A DNA stretch of 64,000 nucleotides, taken from the NCBI RefSeq assembly GCF_023283765.1, contig NZ_JAKILG010000005.1, positions 100,758 to 164,757 of the forward strand, read 5' to 3'. Shown piece by piece: positions 12,031 through 21,200 of this stretch. This DNA comes from Shewanella profunda. Its GTDB lineage: Bacteria; Pseudomonadota; Gammaproteobacteria; Enterobacterales; Shewanellaceae. The translations under genes and the position numbers were made by a program. Positions within the stretch are counted from its first letter, which is position 1; each line of letters opens with the position of its first letter. Below the pieces are notes generated by a model. It did no database searches. It saw only the letters and a list, made by a program, of their open reading frames with translations, and was not told the origin of the DNA.

Positions 12031-12714
12031 ATGTCGAGTCAAAGTGTTATCAAACAACAAAATACAGCACAAAACGAGGCTAAATATGGGCTGTACAGTG
12101 TCAAAGAAGAGATTGCTAACAGTGTATCCCATGGCCTAGGCGTCATCGCAGGAATTGTGGCATTAGTACTGATGTTACTAAAAGGGCAAGATCACCTAAC
12201 GCTGATCCAACTTACGGGTGTTGCCATTTATGGTGCAAGTATCATAGTGCTTTTTCTATGCTCTACCTTATACCATAGTGTCACCCATTCAGGCTGGAAG
12301 CATAAACTTAAGATCGCCGATCACTGTGCGATTTACTGTTTGATTGCAGGCACTTATACGCCTTTGATGTTGATCAGCTTGCAGGGCACACAATCGACGG
12401 TAATTTTGACGGCAATCTGGTCATTGGCTCTCGGCGGTATTTTATTTAAAACTCTGTTTATTCATAAGTTCAAAAAGCTAAGTCTAGTGCTGTATCTTGC
12501 AATGGGTTGGCTATGCGTGACTATCATAGGTGATTTAACCTCATCTATGTCAGAGCTTGGATTTAACTTATTGATCTTAGGCGGACTATTCTACACCTTA
12601 GGCGTAATTTTCTATGTGGGTAAATGGATTCCCTTTAACCATGCGATTTGGCATCTGTTTGTATTGGGAGGCGCAATGAGCCATTTTTTTTGCATTTACT
12701 TAACTGTTATTTAA
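12031..12714 (+). CDS. Hemolysin III / PAQR-family membrane protein
   Basis: A 227-residue multi-pass protein. It shows the family signature: EEIANSVSHGLGVIAGI at the first helix, LYHSVTHSGWKHKLKIADHCAIYCLIAGTYTP around helices 2-3 (conserved Ser, His, Asp), and a terminal AIWHLFVLGGAMSHFF with the conserved His residues. In PAQR relatives the conserved His and Asp residues bind zinc. About seven membrane segments are visible. Homologues are called hemolysin III or TrhA and are linked to membrane fluidity or energetics; haemolytic activity should not be assumed. Its 3-prime end faces the interrupted DTW gene. Confidence 0.88.
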   Translation: MSSQSVIKQQNTAQNEAKYGLYSVKEEIANSVSHGLGVIAGIVALVLMLLKGQDHLTLIQLTGVAIYGASIIVLFLCSTLYHSVTHSGWKHKLKIADHCAIYCLIAGTYTPLMLISLQGTQSTVILTAIWSLALGGILFKTLFIHKFKKLSLVLYLAMGWLCVTIIGDLTSSMSELGFNLLILGGLFYTLGVIFYVGKWIPFNHAIWHLFVLGGAMSHFFCIYLTVI

Positions 12715-12775
12715 ATACGGATGTTCAAGCAGATAAATCTTATCCTCTAAGGAGTCCAAACGCTTTGCTGAGTGC

Positions 12776-12935
12776 TCAATTACGGATATTGAGCGCTGTA
12801 AATAATGATGTTAATTCTGTTGCTTGATTTTCATAGCCCGCCTGTTGCCAAAGGGCAATAATACACTCCGCAGTGCAAAGCCCTCCCTCCAGCTGATTGC
12901 GCCTTAATACAAAGGCGGAGCCACTTTCCCTATAC
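12776..12935 (-). pseudogene. 3-prime fragment of DTW-domain gene split by the transposon
   Basis: The last part of a DTW-domain protein, ending with TGA at 12776-12778. It encodes ESGSAFVLRRNQLEGGLCTA and on to the C-terminus (LFTALNIRN). Its 5-prime remainder lies at 33778-34111, on the other side of the transposon. Removing the transposon and one TATAC copy rejoins the halves in frame: 334 + 155 nt = 163 codons. The junction reads ELPYR-ESGSAF, as expected for one continuous family sequence. The fragment is still open into the left inverted repeat, but that reading is an artefact of insertion. Confidence 0.9.
12931..12935. repeat. Target-site duplication TATAC (left copy)
   Basis: TATAC immediately precedes the left transposon end at 12936, and the identical TATAC follows the right end (33778-33782). 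Five-bp duplications are the rule for the Tn3 family. Confidence 0.93.
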
Positions 12936-12975
12936 GGACCAGCGGGGGCATTTGAACGAAAACCTACGGTTTTGA
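12936..12975 (+). repeat. Left terminal inverted repeat (IRL, 40 bp)
   Basis: Begins GGACCAGCGGGGGCATTTGA and ends ACGGTTTTGA. It is identical over 40 bp to the complement of 33738-33777. Its inner part contains AACCTACGGTT (12961-12971), which is repeated in inverted orientation at 12994-13004. Confidence 0.95.
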
Positions 12976-13004
12976 ATCCTGTGGCACCCTCGTAACCGTA
13001 GGTT
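12961..13004. repeat. Subterminal dyad AACCTACGGTT ... AACCGTAGGTT at the left end
   Basis: AACCTACGGTT (12961-12971) and its complement AACCGTAGGTT (12994-13004) are separated by 22 bp; with flanking bases the arms extend to about 15 bp. The same pair occurs at the right end (33709-33719 and 33742-33752). It could be a second transposase- or host-factor-binding site, or a hairpin at the element tip. Confidence 0.8.
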
Positions 13005-13273
13005 TTCGTTTGATAGCCGTTAATCCCTGTATTTGAGGTTCGGCTGCATTCGGCCGGTAAAAGCGTTGAATTTAGCCACAAAACCTATAACACATTGATA
13101 ATATGTAGGAATATCAATATTCTTTTTCCACCTGACGTTGGTCGAATCGATGCTTCTCCTTGGCCTGCAGGGTCTTGTGGAAGAACCGACAAATTTGCCA
13201 AGTTTGCTCGTTTAGGGGCTGGCAACGATTTCTGCATTTGCAGCCAGACGATCAAAACACATCCATTAAATCG

Positions 13274-14323
13274 TTATAGCGAACTTTGAAGCTGTTTAAA
13301 CTGCCCTTGGATCACTGCTTTTTCCTGAAGAATCACCTTATTCTCATCGGTCAGAAATGCCACTTTATCCTGGGCGGTTTTCAGTTCGGCTTTGGTGGTC
13401 TCCAGTGCGTGGGATAACACGGCCACTTGCTTATCGACATCTGCTTTCTGAGTGGTGAGCGCGGCCATGTTTTCCGACAATTGCTCATTTTTATGCTGGT
13501 ATTCCCGGCACCTTGTCACGGCTTCTTCATACTCGTGTTCCAGGTTCTGGATATCTTCCATCTTTGCGTTCAAGTCGCTATTTAGCGCCGCATTGGCCCG
13601 TTTTAATTCATCGGCATTTCGTTGTAACTGCGCGTTGATGTCGAATAGCTCGGACGCTCTCGACTCAGTCTGTGCGAGCCGGTGTTGCAGATCCTGAATC
13701 TGATCATTTAACCCCTGGTTAACTATACGGAACTGTTCGCGCTCCTGCTGGCGGTCTTCGGCAGTGCGCTGCTGGTAATGTTCGAAATGATCGCGAATAT
13801 CCCGGTTTTCTTGCCTGAGTTCACTGACACTCTCCTTCAAGTCGTTGGCTCGCGTAAGAGCTTCGTCCCGCTGAGACTCGGCCTTTGCCAGCCTGACGCG
13901 TGCGTCTTCCAGGGACTTGTCTTGCAGGCTTTTTTCCTCGGTAATTCGTGCTATCTGGTTCTCAAGGTCCCGTTGTCGGGCAGTAAGTTGCGCGATGGTG
14001 TTGTTGGCATAGGTCAACTCTGTGCGGAGTTCTTCCTTTAAAGTCTCGAATTCCTGGCGAGCTTGTTCGATACGGTGGTCGGCCATCTGCTGTACCCGCT
14101 CATGCAGGGACTTTACCACCTCGATGAGGTCGTTCGGCAGTCCACTGACATCGGCCGCCTCCCCATTGTCTGACCGCCAACGCTTGAGCAATGGCGCGAT
14201 GGTGCTTTTGCTGCCGGTGCCCAGATGCTCGCGCACCCTATCCACCGTGGGTTCCTGGCCATGTGTTTTAATGACTTCAGCTGCTTTAGCGATATCGTGA
14301 TAAGTGACTCCGGCACGGGCCAT
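13274..14323 (-). CDS. tnpT: TnpT-like cointegrate-resolution protein (KfrA_N domain plus long coiled coil)
   Basis: A 349-residue protein from ATG at 14323 (AGAGGA 7 bases upstream; the longer frame to 14395 lacks this). Residues 1-75 (ARAGVTYHDIAKAAEVIKTH, PTVDRVREHLGTGSKSTI) match the KfrA N-terminal DNA-binding domain. Residues 75-345 are almost uninterrupted heptad-like Glu/Gln/Arg/Leu coiled coil. In Tn4651-type elements TnpT binds the resolution site and helps the tyrosine recombinase TnpS resolve cointegrates. The divergent placement next to a tyrosine recombinase and a crossover-like site supports this role. A 21-bp palindrome just upstream suggests autoregulation, as known for KfrA. 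Confidence 0.85.
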   Translation of the reverse strand: MARAGVTYHDIAKAAEVIKTHGQEPTVDRVREHLGTGSKSTIAPLLKRWRSDNGEAADVSGLPNDLIEVVKSLHERVQQMADHRIEQARQEFETLKEELRTELTYANNTIAQLTARQRDLENQIARITEEKSLQDKSLEDARVRLAKAESQRDEALTRANDLKESVSELRQENRDIRDHFEHYQQRTAEDRQQEREQFRIVNQGLNDQIQDLQHRLAQTESRASELFDINAQLQRNADELKRANAALNSDLNAKMEDIQNLEHEYEEAVTRCREYQHKNEQLSENMAALTTQKADVDKQVAVLSHALETTKAELKTAQDKVAFLTDENKVILQEKAVIQGQFKQLQSSL

Positions 14324-14351
14324 GGTGATTCCTCTCGGATTATTTAGTAAC

Positions 14352-14372
14352 ATATTACATAACACGTAATAT
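14352..14372. promoter_or_regulatory. Palindrome upstream of tnpT, possible autoregulatory operator
   Basis: ATATTAC (14352-14358) and GTAATAT (14366-14372) are 7-bp perfect arms separated by 7 bp, about 30 bp upstream of the tnpT start. KfrA-type proteins repress their own genes at such palindromes. Function is inferred. Confidence 0.5.
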
Positions 14373-14390
14373 AACATTGTATATGTGTTT

Positions 14391-14459
14391 TTCAAGATCG
14401 CTTGAATTCAAGATACTAACCACCGATAATCTACCTTATCGTAGGTTAATGGATCTTGA
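14391..14459. other. Cointegrate-resolution (rst) site between tnpT and tnpS
   Basis: The core is AACCACCGATAA (14418-14429), a 6-bp centre TCTACC (14430-14435), and TTATCGTAGGTT (14436-14447). The arms are inverted copies matching at 10 of 12 bases, a geometry like tyrosine-recombinase crossover sites. Flanking copies of TTCAAGAT at 14391-14398 and 14407-14414, and the near-inverse ATCTTGA at 14453-14459, could be accessory TnpT sites. The position between divergent tnpT and tnpS matches Tn4651-like elements. Confidence 0.7.
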
Positions 14460-14527
14460 CGTAAATTTTCGACTTGTAACGCCGGTACATAGCCGCCTTT
14501 TGAGCGACATCGAAGGAAATCCTATTC

Positions 14528-15541
14528 ATGAACAACAAACCGCCAAAACCGGCTAGCAACTTGCCATTACGTAATGAGGAATCGACCCTGATTGAACGTC
14601 AGGAAGCCGAATCATTGCGGCACTACCTCCAGGCAGCGACGTCCGACAACACGCGCAAAGCCTACCGCTCGACCATTCGCCAATTTGAAAAATGGGGTGG
14701 TCGCCTGCCCTCGGATCGGGATACTGTCGTGCGTTACCTGCTGGCCAGAGCCGAATCGCTCAACCCCCGGACCCTGGATCTGCACCTGACCGCCATTAGC
14801 CAATGGCACCATTACCAAGGGCTCATCGATCCGGTAAGCGATCCGTTGGTCCGCAAAACCATGGAAGGCGTTCGTCGTACTCAAGGCCAACCCAAACGCA
14901 AAGCCAAGGCATTACGTTTGGAGCACATTGCCCAGATGGTGAATCACTTGCGGCAACTGCCTGACACCAAAAAGAAACAGCGGGATATCGCGCTGGTGTT
15001 GACCGGCTTTTTTGGCGCCTTTCGTCGTAGCGAATTGGTGGCCATTCAAATCGGTGATCTGGTGTGGGAACCAGAAGGACTTCTCATCCGGCTGTCTCGT
15101 TCCAAGACCGATCAACAAGCCATGGGCTTAGTGCGAGCATTACCTTTCGGTGCACCAGGCTGCTGTCCTGCTATGGCCATGAAGAACTGGATAGAATTGG
15201 CTGATATCAATGAAGGTCCGGTTTTTCGTCCCGTTAACCGTTGGGATAAGGTTCAACCCAAAGCACTGAATCCCGGTGGCATTAATCAATTACTCAAGAC
15301 TCTGGGGAACGCCTGTCAGTTCGATTTCGTGCCGGACTTGAGCAGCCATAGCTTTCGGCGTGGCCTCTCTACATCGGCAGCGAGGGAAAAAATCGACTTT
15401 GAGTTTATTAAGAAACAAGGCGGCTGGAAGAGCGACGCTACCGTATGGGAGTACATCGAAGAAGGACAGCAATTCACCAATAATGCCTCATTTATCCTCC
15501 TAGAAAAGTTGCAAGCGCTTATAGACAGTCAACTACAATGA
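14528..15541 (+). CDS. tnpS: TnpS-like tyrosine recombinase (cointegrate resolvase)
   Basis: A 337-residue tyrosine recombinase. The N-terminal SAM-like core-binding domain covers about 25-125 (NTRKAYRSTIRQFEKW). The catalytic domain has Arg166 in GAFRRSEL, Lys193 in RSKTDQQ, His274 and Arg277 in HSFRRGL, Trp300 in GGW and the nucleophile Tyr309 in VWEYIEEG. In TnpS/TnpT transposons this enzyme recombines the two copies of the resolution site in a cointegrate. Translation starts at ATG 14528, with GAAGGA about 12 bases upstream. Its stop codon (TGA 15539-15541) overlaps an ATG leading into the downstream AraC frame, so the two genes are probably cotranscribed. Confidence 0.9.
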   Translation: MNNKPPKPASNLPLRNEESTLIERQEAESLRHYLQAATSDNTRKAYRSTIRQFEKWGGRLPSDRDTVVRYLLARAESLNPRTLDLHLTAISQWHHYQGLIDPVSDPLVRKTMEGVRRTQGQPKRKAKALRLEHIAQMVNHLRQLPDTKKKQRDIALVLTGFFGAFRRSELVAIQIGDLVWEPEGLLIRLSRSKTDQQAMGLVRALPFGAPGCCPAMAMKNWIELADINEGPVFRPVNRWDKVQPKALNPGGINQLLKTLGNACQFDFVPDLSSHSFRRGLSTSAAREKIDFEFIKKQGGWKSDATVWEYIEEGQQFTNNASFILLEKLQALIDSQLQ

Positions 15542-15567
15542 AAAGCTGCCTTTGTAGAGATAGGGTA

Positions 15568-16323
15568 ATGATCACAACAAATACTTTAGTGAACCCATGG
15601 CACGGCTCAGTAGCGATAACACCAGGTATCGGTGCGTTCCTTGGCGAGTCAGGAGACAATAAGCCCCATAAACATTGGGCGCATCAAATCGCGATCGGTT
15701 TAGATGCAAACGTTGAAGTCATTTCCAGCGAAACACGGCACAAAGAAAAGGGGTTATGGATACCGGCTGGAGTTACTCATCAATTGATAATGGCCGAGGT
15801 ACTGTGTATTTATATCGATCCAACCCATGATATTTGCAAAGCCTTGCTGCCTCACATAAAAAATCCGTTGATGCAACCCATTGGGACACTCCGTGAGGAA
15901 TTCAATACGGCGTGTTTATCTCGCTTTACTGCCACGGAAAACCTTTCATTCGAACTGGAGGCTTTCGAGCGTCACTACCGGCACGATCAAACATCTGATC
16001 CAAAGAGCAGATTGAGCCACATTTTAAAAGCATTACATGCCGAAGCCATGGATGGGCGATCAATCTCTAGAGCCGAGTTGGCAAAGAAAGTTCGTCTTTC
16101 CCCAAGTCGTTTTTCCCACTGGTTTTCCGAAAGCACCGGCTTACCTTTACGCAGCTATAAAAAGTGGTTAAAACTATTAACGGGGTTTGAGTTATCACGC
16201 CAAATGTCACTCACTGATGCGGCAATTGCATCGGGATTTTCCGATCAGGCCCATTTCTGCCGGTCTGTTACCGAGGCTTTTGGTGTTTCCCCGGCAGTTA
16301 TTCAACGGCTTTTGTCAGAATAA
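15568..16323 (+). CDS. AraC-family transcriptional regulator (transposon cargo)
   Basis: A 251-residue protein. The start at ATG 15568 (MITTNTLVNPW) gives a normal cupin-type N-terminal domain (HWAHQIAIGLD, WIPAGVTHQL); ATG 15538, overlapping the tnpS stop, is an alternative that adds 10 residues. The C-terminal double helix-turn-helix covers about 165-250: ISRAELAKKVRLSPSRFSHW and LTDAAIASGFSDQAHFCRSV, ending with FGVSPAVIQRL. It lies between tnpS and a membrane hydroxylase gene on the same strand, 74 bp before the latter, and so may regulate it. The inducer is unknown. Confidence 0.82.
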   Translation: MITTNTLVNPWHGSVAITPGIGAFLGESGDNKPHKHWAHQIAIGLDANVEVISSETRHKEKGLWIPAGVTHQLIMAEVLCIYIDPTHDICKALLPHIKNPLMQPIGTLREEFNTACLSRFTATENLSFELEAFERHYRHDQTSDPKSRLSHILKALHAEAMDGRSISRAELAKKVRLSPSRFSHWFSESTGLPLRSYKKWLKLLTGFELSRQMSLTDAAIASGFSDQAHFCRSVTEAFGVSPAVIQRLLSE

Positions 16324-16397
16324 ACAGCACTTTCGTTCAATGTGGCTACGTGTAAACATGAGATGCTGAACACTCTCAATCAGCGAGGAGTGTTAAA

Positions 16398-17258
16398 ATG
16401 ATTCGTAGCATAACGTGGTTGGTTAGGCTCCTGTATTTGCCGTTGTTTTTGCTCGTCGGAAATGGCGTCGCTATCTATCTTGTTGCCGAGGGTTACAACC
16501 AAGGTTGGCTGGTATTTTTGATCTTGGTATTTATAGGAATTTCCTTCGCCACCGAAAAACTGACACCCTATGATCGTGCGTTTAATGAACCGCAACAAGA
16601 TCAGCGACGCGATCTGCTTCACGCCTTTATGAACGAGTCACTTAATGTTATTGGCGTTGCTGTACTCCCGTTATTTGGTGGCTTGCTGGTCTTGGCACCG
16701 ATATGGCCTTCCGGGTGGCCGCTGGCTTTCCAGTTACTTTTGGCGATCCTCATTTCTGATGTTGGCATCACCCTGGCGCATTTTGCCAGTCATCGCCTCT
16801 CTTCACTGTGGCGCCTTCATGCCGTTCATCACAGCGTAAAACGGCTATACGGTTTTAATGGTCTTATGAAACATCCATTGCATCAATTGATAGAAACCGT
16901 CGCAGGAACGACACCATTGCTCTTTGTAGGAGTGCCACAAAATGTCCTGATGTTGTTGGTGGTTGCAGTAGTGCTTCAGTTACTATTGCAGCACTCGAAC
17001 GTGGCGTATTTTACTGGACCGCTGAGGAGGGTTCTCGCAATCAACGCGGTGCATCGTTTCCACCACTTAAATACGGCAGAAGAAGGCGATGTGAACTTCG
17101 GGCTTTTTACCACCTTGACGGATCGCTTGTTGGGAACGGCTTATTTTGACTCTGAACGAACGATCGGTACTAAAGATCTTGGTATCGCTTCAACGCCGAA
17201 TTATCCAGCTGACTATTGGCAACAGTTGATGCAGCCTTTTCGACGGGACAAGACATGA
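16398..17258 (+). CDS. Sterol desaturase / fatty acid hydroxylase-superfamily membrane protein
   Basis: A 286-residue integral membrane protein with 4-6 hydrophobic segments. It carries the superfamily's di-iron histidine pattern: HFASH, then HAVHHSVKRLYGFNGLMKHPLHQ, HSN, and near the C-terminus VHRFHHLNTAEEGDVNFG. The family uses a di-iron centre to hydroxylate or desaturate lipid substrates. The substrate here cannot be told. GAGGAG lies about 7 bases before the ATG. A strong hairpin follows the stop. It may be controlled by the AraC protein encoded just upstream. Its link to metal resistance is unclear. Confidence 0.8.
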   Translation: MIRSITWLVRLLYLPLFLLVGNGVAIYLVAEGYNQGWLVFLILVFIGISFATEKLTPYDRAFNEPQQDQRRDLLHAFMNESLNVIGVAVLPLFGGLLVLAPIWPSGWPLAFQLLLAILISDVGITLAHFASHRLSSLWRLHAVHHSVKRLYGFNGLMKHPLHQLIETVAGTTPLLFVGVPQNVLMLLVVAVVLQLLLQHSNVAYFTGPLRRVLAINAVHRFHHLNTAEEGDVNFGLFTTLTDRLLGTAYFDSERTIGTKDLGIASTPNYPADYWQQLMQPFRRDKT

Positions 17259-17282
17259 GGTTATTTAGTAATTGATAAATCC

Positions 17283-17321
17283 GAGAACACGCTCCACATG
17301 CCACAGCGGGAGCGTGTTCTC
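17283..17321. terminator. Hairpin between convergent genes (hydroxylase and lspA)
   Basis: GAGAACACGCTCC (17283-17295) pairs perfectly with GGAGCGTGTTCTC (17309-17321), a 13-bp stem with a 13-nt loop. It sits between the ends of two convergent genes. No long T run follows, so termination efficiency is uncertain. Confidence 0.65.
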
Positions 17322-17324
17322 CAC

Positions 17325-17861
17325 TTACCTCATTCCTTTGTTGTTTTCATGGTCGCTGTTATCGCCTTCATCATGAACTTGATGATTCCTACTACCTATG
17401 GTACTCACAATAAAAATACATACCCCTATGAATATCGCTGTATCAGCCAGATTGAATGCTGGCCAATGAGAATAGCTCCAGTGAAAATCAAGAAAGTCCA
17501 CTACCGATCCACGCCATACACGATCAACCAGGTTGCCCAATGCACCACCAAGCAGCATCGAATAGCTCGCCGCTTCAAGCCGGGTTGGACGCCGCCGCAT
17601 TGTCCAAACCAACCAAACCGATACGCCAGAGGCTAATGCAATAAAGAAATAGCGTTGCCAGCCACCAGCATCAGCTAGCAAGCTGAATGCAGCCCCAGGA
17701 TTCATCATGTGTACAATATTAAGAATTGAGTTAATCTCCACGCGCTCACCGTACTCTATCGTACGCTCAACGGCATACTTACTCGCCTGGTCCATCAGTA
17801 ATATCAAACCGGAAAGACACAGCCAACCACAAAAGGTGTTTGTCGGGTTAGAGTTCGCCAT
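17325..17861 (-). CDS. lspA: Lipoprotein signal peptidase LspA (transposon copy)
   Basis: A 178-residue prolipoprotein signal peptidase with four membrane segments. Catalytic aspartates are in GNLVDR and FNLADT; also seen are LILLMDQASKYAVE and MMNPGAAFS. Length is normal. The start at ATG 17861 lies 4 bases after the upstream PII-like gene; an alternative at 17885 overlaps it. It is the last gene of the CDF-czc operon. LspA-like genes (PbrC) are known in lead-resistance clusters of Cupriavidus; why metal islands carry a signal peptidase is not settled. It would be a second copy beside the housekeeping lspA. Confidence 0.92.
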   Translation of the reverse strand: MANSNPTNTFCGWLCLSGLILLMDQASKYAVERTIEYGERVEINSILNIVHMMNPGAAFSLLADAGGWQRYFFIALASGVSVWLVWTMRRRPTRLEAASYSMLLGGALGNLVDRVWRGSVVDFLDFHWSYSHWPAFNLADTAIFIGVCIFIVSTIGSRNHQVHDEGDNSDHENNKGMR

Positions 17862-17865
17862 GAAG

Positions 17866-18186
17866 TTAATTTTCTTTTCCTCCAATCGGTAGCGCTTGCT
17901 CGACAGGGGTGACGTATACCCAACCGGATATGTTGGGTCCGATTTTCCCGGTTTTGCGTATGATAGCCGTCACCTCATCCACCTGATTGTCATCACAGAC
18001 CAGAGATAATTGTACTTCTGAGATAACCACGCCAGCTTCGGCAGAATAGGCCAATTCCCGCTCCCCGAGGGGCTTCAAAGTACCCTTGATGTCGAGTAGC
18101 GATAGGTTTTTGTAACCCGCGTCACGCAGTGCGTCGATGACATCAGCGGACCGAACGTGATGTATAAAAGCGGTAATTTGTTTCAT
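17866..18186 (-). CDS. PII-like protein associated with metal RND efflux (PII-NG type)
   Basis: A 106-residue protein of PII/GlnB-like fold: MKQITAFIHHVRSADVIDAL at the start, GERELAYSAEAGVVISEVQL in place of the classical uridylylated T-loop, and DEVTAIIRKTGKIGPNISGWVYVTPVEQA at the end. The T-loop tyrosine context of GlnB is absent. GGAG lies 8 bases before the ATG at 18186. Small PII-like proteins next to CzcA-type pumps have been grouped as PII-NG. It may sense a nucleotide and modulate the transporter; no function has been shown for this one. It follows czcA by 78 bp and precedes lspA by 4 bp. Confidence 0.75.
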   Translation of the reverse strand: MKQITAFIHHVRSADVIDALRDAGYKNLSLLDIKGTLKPLGERELAYSAEAGVVISEVQLSLVCDDNQVDEVTAIIRKTGKIGPNISGWVYVTPVEQALPIGGKEN

Positions 18187-18264
18187 GTGAATACTCCAAA
18201 AAAGTGTCGTCATTGCTGTTGGATGGATCGCGACAATCGGTTGGGTGCCGCGATCCTGAGGGTG

Positions 18265-21200
18265 TCACTGAGCGATCGGATCGCCGTTGTCATCAATCTC
18301 TTTTGGCTTTCGCCAAGCCAGTCGATAAAGGCCGGGAAGTACCAATAGAGTGAGTAACGTGGATGAGATAATGCCGCCGATGACTACCGTGGCCAGTGGT
18401 CTTTGGACTTCTGCTCCAGTGCTGGTGTTGAGTGCCATCGGCAAGAAGCCTAATGCAGCCACCAGAGCGACCATCAAAATCGGCCGCAATCTCAACATGG
18501 CGCCGCCCTGAATCGCCTGCTCGACGGATTCACCCCGATTGAGCTCATCTCGAAAGGCCGACACCATCATGACCCCCGTCAGTACAGAAACCCCGCATAA
18601 GGTAATAAACCCAACGCCGGCTGTGATCGAGAGGGGAATATCTCTTAACCACAAGGCGATAACGCCACCGGTCAGCGCCAGCGGTACGCCACTGAAGACC
18701 AATGCCGCATCTTTTGCCGAACCAAAGGTCATCATCAACAGTGCAAAAATCATCACCAAAGTGACGGGGACAAGCAGGCTTAACCGCTGCGAGGCCGATT
18801 GCAGTTGCTCAAAGGTGCCTCCATACTCCAGCCAATAGCCGGGCGGCAATTTCACCTGCTGCGCAACTTTGCCCTGAACTTCAGCCACAAAACCACCCAA
18901 ATCACGACCGCGAACGTTCGCGCTGACAACCAGTCGCCGCTTGCCGTTTTCGCGAGAGATCTGATTAGGTCCAGGGGCCAGCGTGAGACTGGCCACTTCC
19001 CGCAGCGGTACGTAGCCGCCCTCTGGCAGCGGTATCGGCAAACGTTCCAACGCGCGCAAGTCGCCCCTTATGCCCTCGGCCACTCGCACCACTATCGAAA
19101 ACCGCTGGTCGCCCTCAAAGATCAGGCCGGCCTCTTCACCACCCGTGGCGGCGGCGACTACGTCCTGCACATCGGCGACATTCAAGCCATAGCGATACAT
19201 GGCTGAACGGTCGGCATTAATGGACAGAATAGGCAAGCCGGACACCTGCTCGACCTTAACCTCTTCGGCGCCCTCAATACCGTTCAATACCGCCGCGATT
19301 TCGCCGCCCGATTTAAGCAGTTGCGTCAAATCGTCACCAAACACCTTGATCCCGAGATCGGAACGCACACCTGAAATCAACTCGTTGAAGCGAAGTTGGA
19401 TCGGCTGGCTGATCTCATAGGCATTTCCCGGCAACAACGTCAGTTTCTCACCAATTTCTTCTAACAGCTGCGCTTTGGTTTTATCAGAATCGGGCCATTC
19501 ACTGCGATCCTTGAGCATGACATAGCCATCGGAAATGTTGGGTCCCATGGGGTCACTGGCAACTTCGGCCGTGCCGACGCGTGCGAAGTAGGTTTTGACT
19601 TCACGGATTTCCAGCACCGCTTTTTCCAATTGAAACTGCATATCCAGAGATTGAGTGAGACTGGTACCCGGTATTCGCAGCGCCTGGATGGCAATATCGC
19701 CCTCATCCAGATTCGGGATAAATTCCGTACCCATCCGCGTTGCCAGTGCGCCGACCAAAACCACAAAGATCAGGGCCGCAGACAATACGAGTACGCGAAA
19801 TTTGAGTGCCCACGCCAAAACCGGGGCGTAAAACCGTTTGGAGTGGCGAACAATAAAATTGTCCTTCTCCTCGATATGCCCCGTCATAAACAGCGCCACG
19901 GCGGCAGGGACGAAGGTGAGTGACAGCACCAACGCAGACAGCAAGGCCATGATTACCGCCATGGCCATGGGCGTAAACATTTTGCCTTCCACGCCCGTCA
20001 AAGCCAGGATGGGTAAGTTCACCAGAATCACCACTAACACGCTGATCAGACTTGGTGTAAATACCTCGCGGGTGGCCGCAAACACCGTCTGAAGGCGCTC
20101 GTCCAGTTTTAAGGTACGCCCAAGATGGTGTTGCCGCCCGGCCAAGCGCAAGATACAGTTTTCGACAATGATCACCGCGCCATCCACAATCAAGCCAAAA
20201 TCGAGTGCGCCCAAACTCATCAGATTGGCACTGACCTTGGTTTGCACCATGCCTGTCATCAACATCAACATTGACAAAGGGATCACCATTGCGGTGAGTA
20301 AGGCCGCCCGGACATTGCCGAGCATGACCAGGAGCACGACGACAACCAAAATCGCGCCTTCGACCAGGTTGGTCTGTACCGTGGAAATGGTTTTATCGAC
20401 CAGTACTGTACGGTTATAAACCGGCTCTGCAACCACGCCTTCGGGCAGTGTTTTGTTGATCTCCAGCAACTTGGCCGACACCGCTTGGGAAACCGTCCGG
20501 CTGTTGCCGCCCAGTAGCATGACGGCGGTACCCAAGACCGTCTCCTCGCCATCGAGCGTCGCAGCACCGGTGCGCAATTCCTTGCCGAATCCCACCTCGG
20601 CCACGTCAGCCACGGTTATGGGTAGGCCGTCACGACGGGCGACGATGATTTTTTCGATCGCCGGGATGTCAGCTACCTGTCCGGGGGCACGAATCAGGTA
20701 TTGTTCGCCATTTTTTTCGATATATCCGGCACCGATGTTGGCGTTGTTTTTCTCCAATGCCGCCACCAGATCATCGAAGCTGAGCTGGTAGGCCAGCAGT
20801 TTTGACGGTTCTGGGGTGACGTGGAACTGCTTTTCAAAGCCGCCAATGGTATTGACTTCGGTAACACCTGGAACCAGGCGCAATTGCGGACGTATCACCC
20901 AATCCTGCAAGGTGCGTAAGGCCGTCGCATCATACGGCTCACCATTTTCCATCAAGGCGCCCGGTTTCGCATGCACCGCATAGTGAAAGATTTCACCGAG
21001 GCCTGTGGCAACGGGTCCCATCGCCGGATCGATTCCCGAAGGCATCTCGCTTTTCGCCTGCTGCAAGCGCTCGTTGATAAGATTGCGGGCAAAGTAAATG
21101 TCCGTGCCTTTTTCAAACACCACGGTCACCTGAGACAGGGCATAGCGTGATATCGAACGGGTACTCTCAACATAGGGCAACCCCGTGATCGCCAGTTCTA

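Noticed and set aside
12936..13081. Extension of the DTW fragment into the transposon (reads through the left repeat to 13081)
   Set aside because: The reading through the inverted repeat is a by-product of insertion; the true N-terminus is at 34111.
13095..13289. Open frame of 64 codons next to the left transposon end
   Set aside because: No ribosome-binding site, unusual composition (Arg/Cys/Ile rich with no domain) and it runs into the 3-prime end of tnpT. Treated as non-coding.
18539..20791. Several long plus-strand frames opposite czcA
   Set aside because: They are antisense shadows of a well-supported RND gene with high G+C third positions; they have no domains or start signals.
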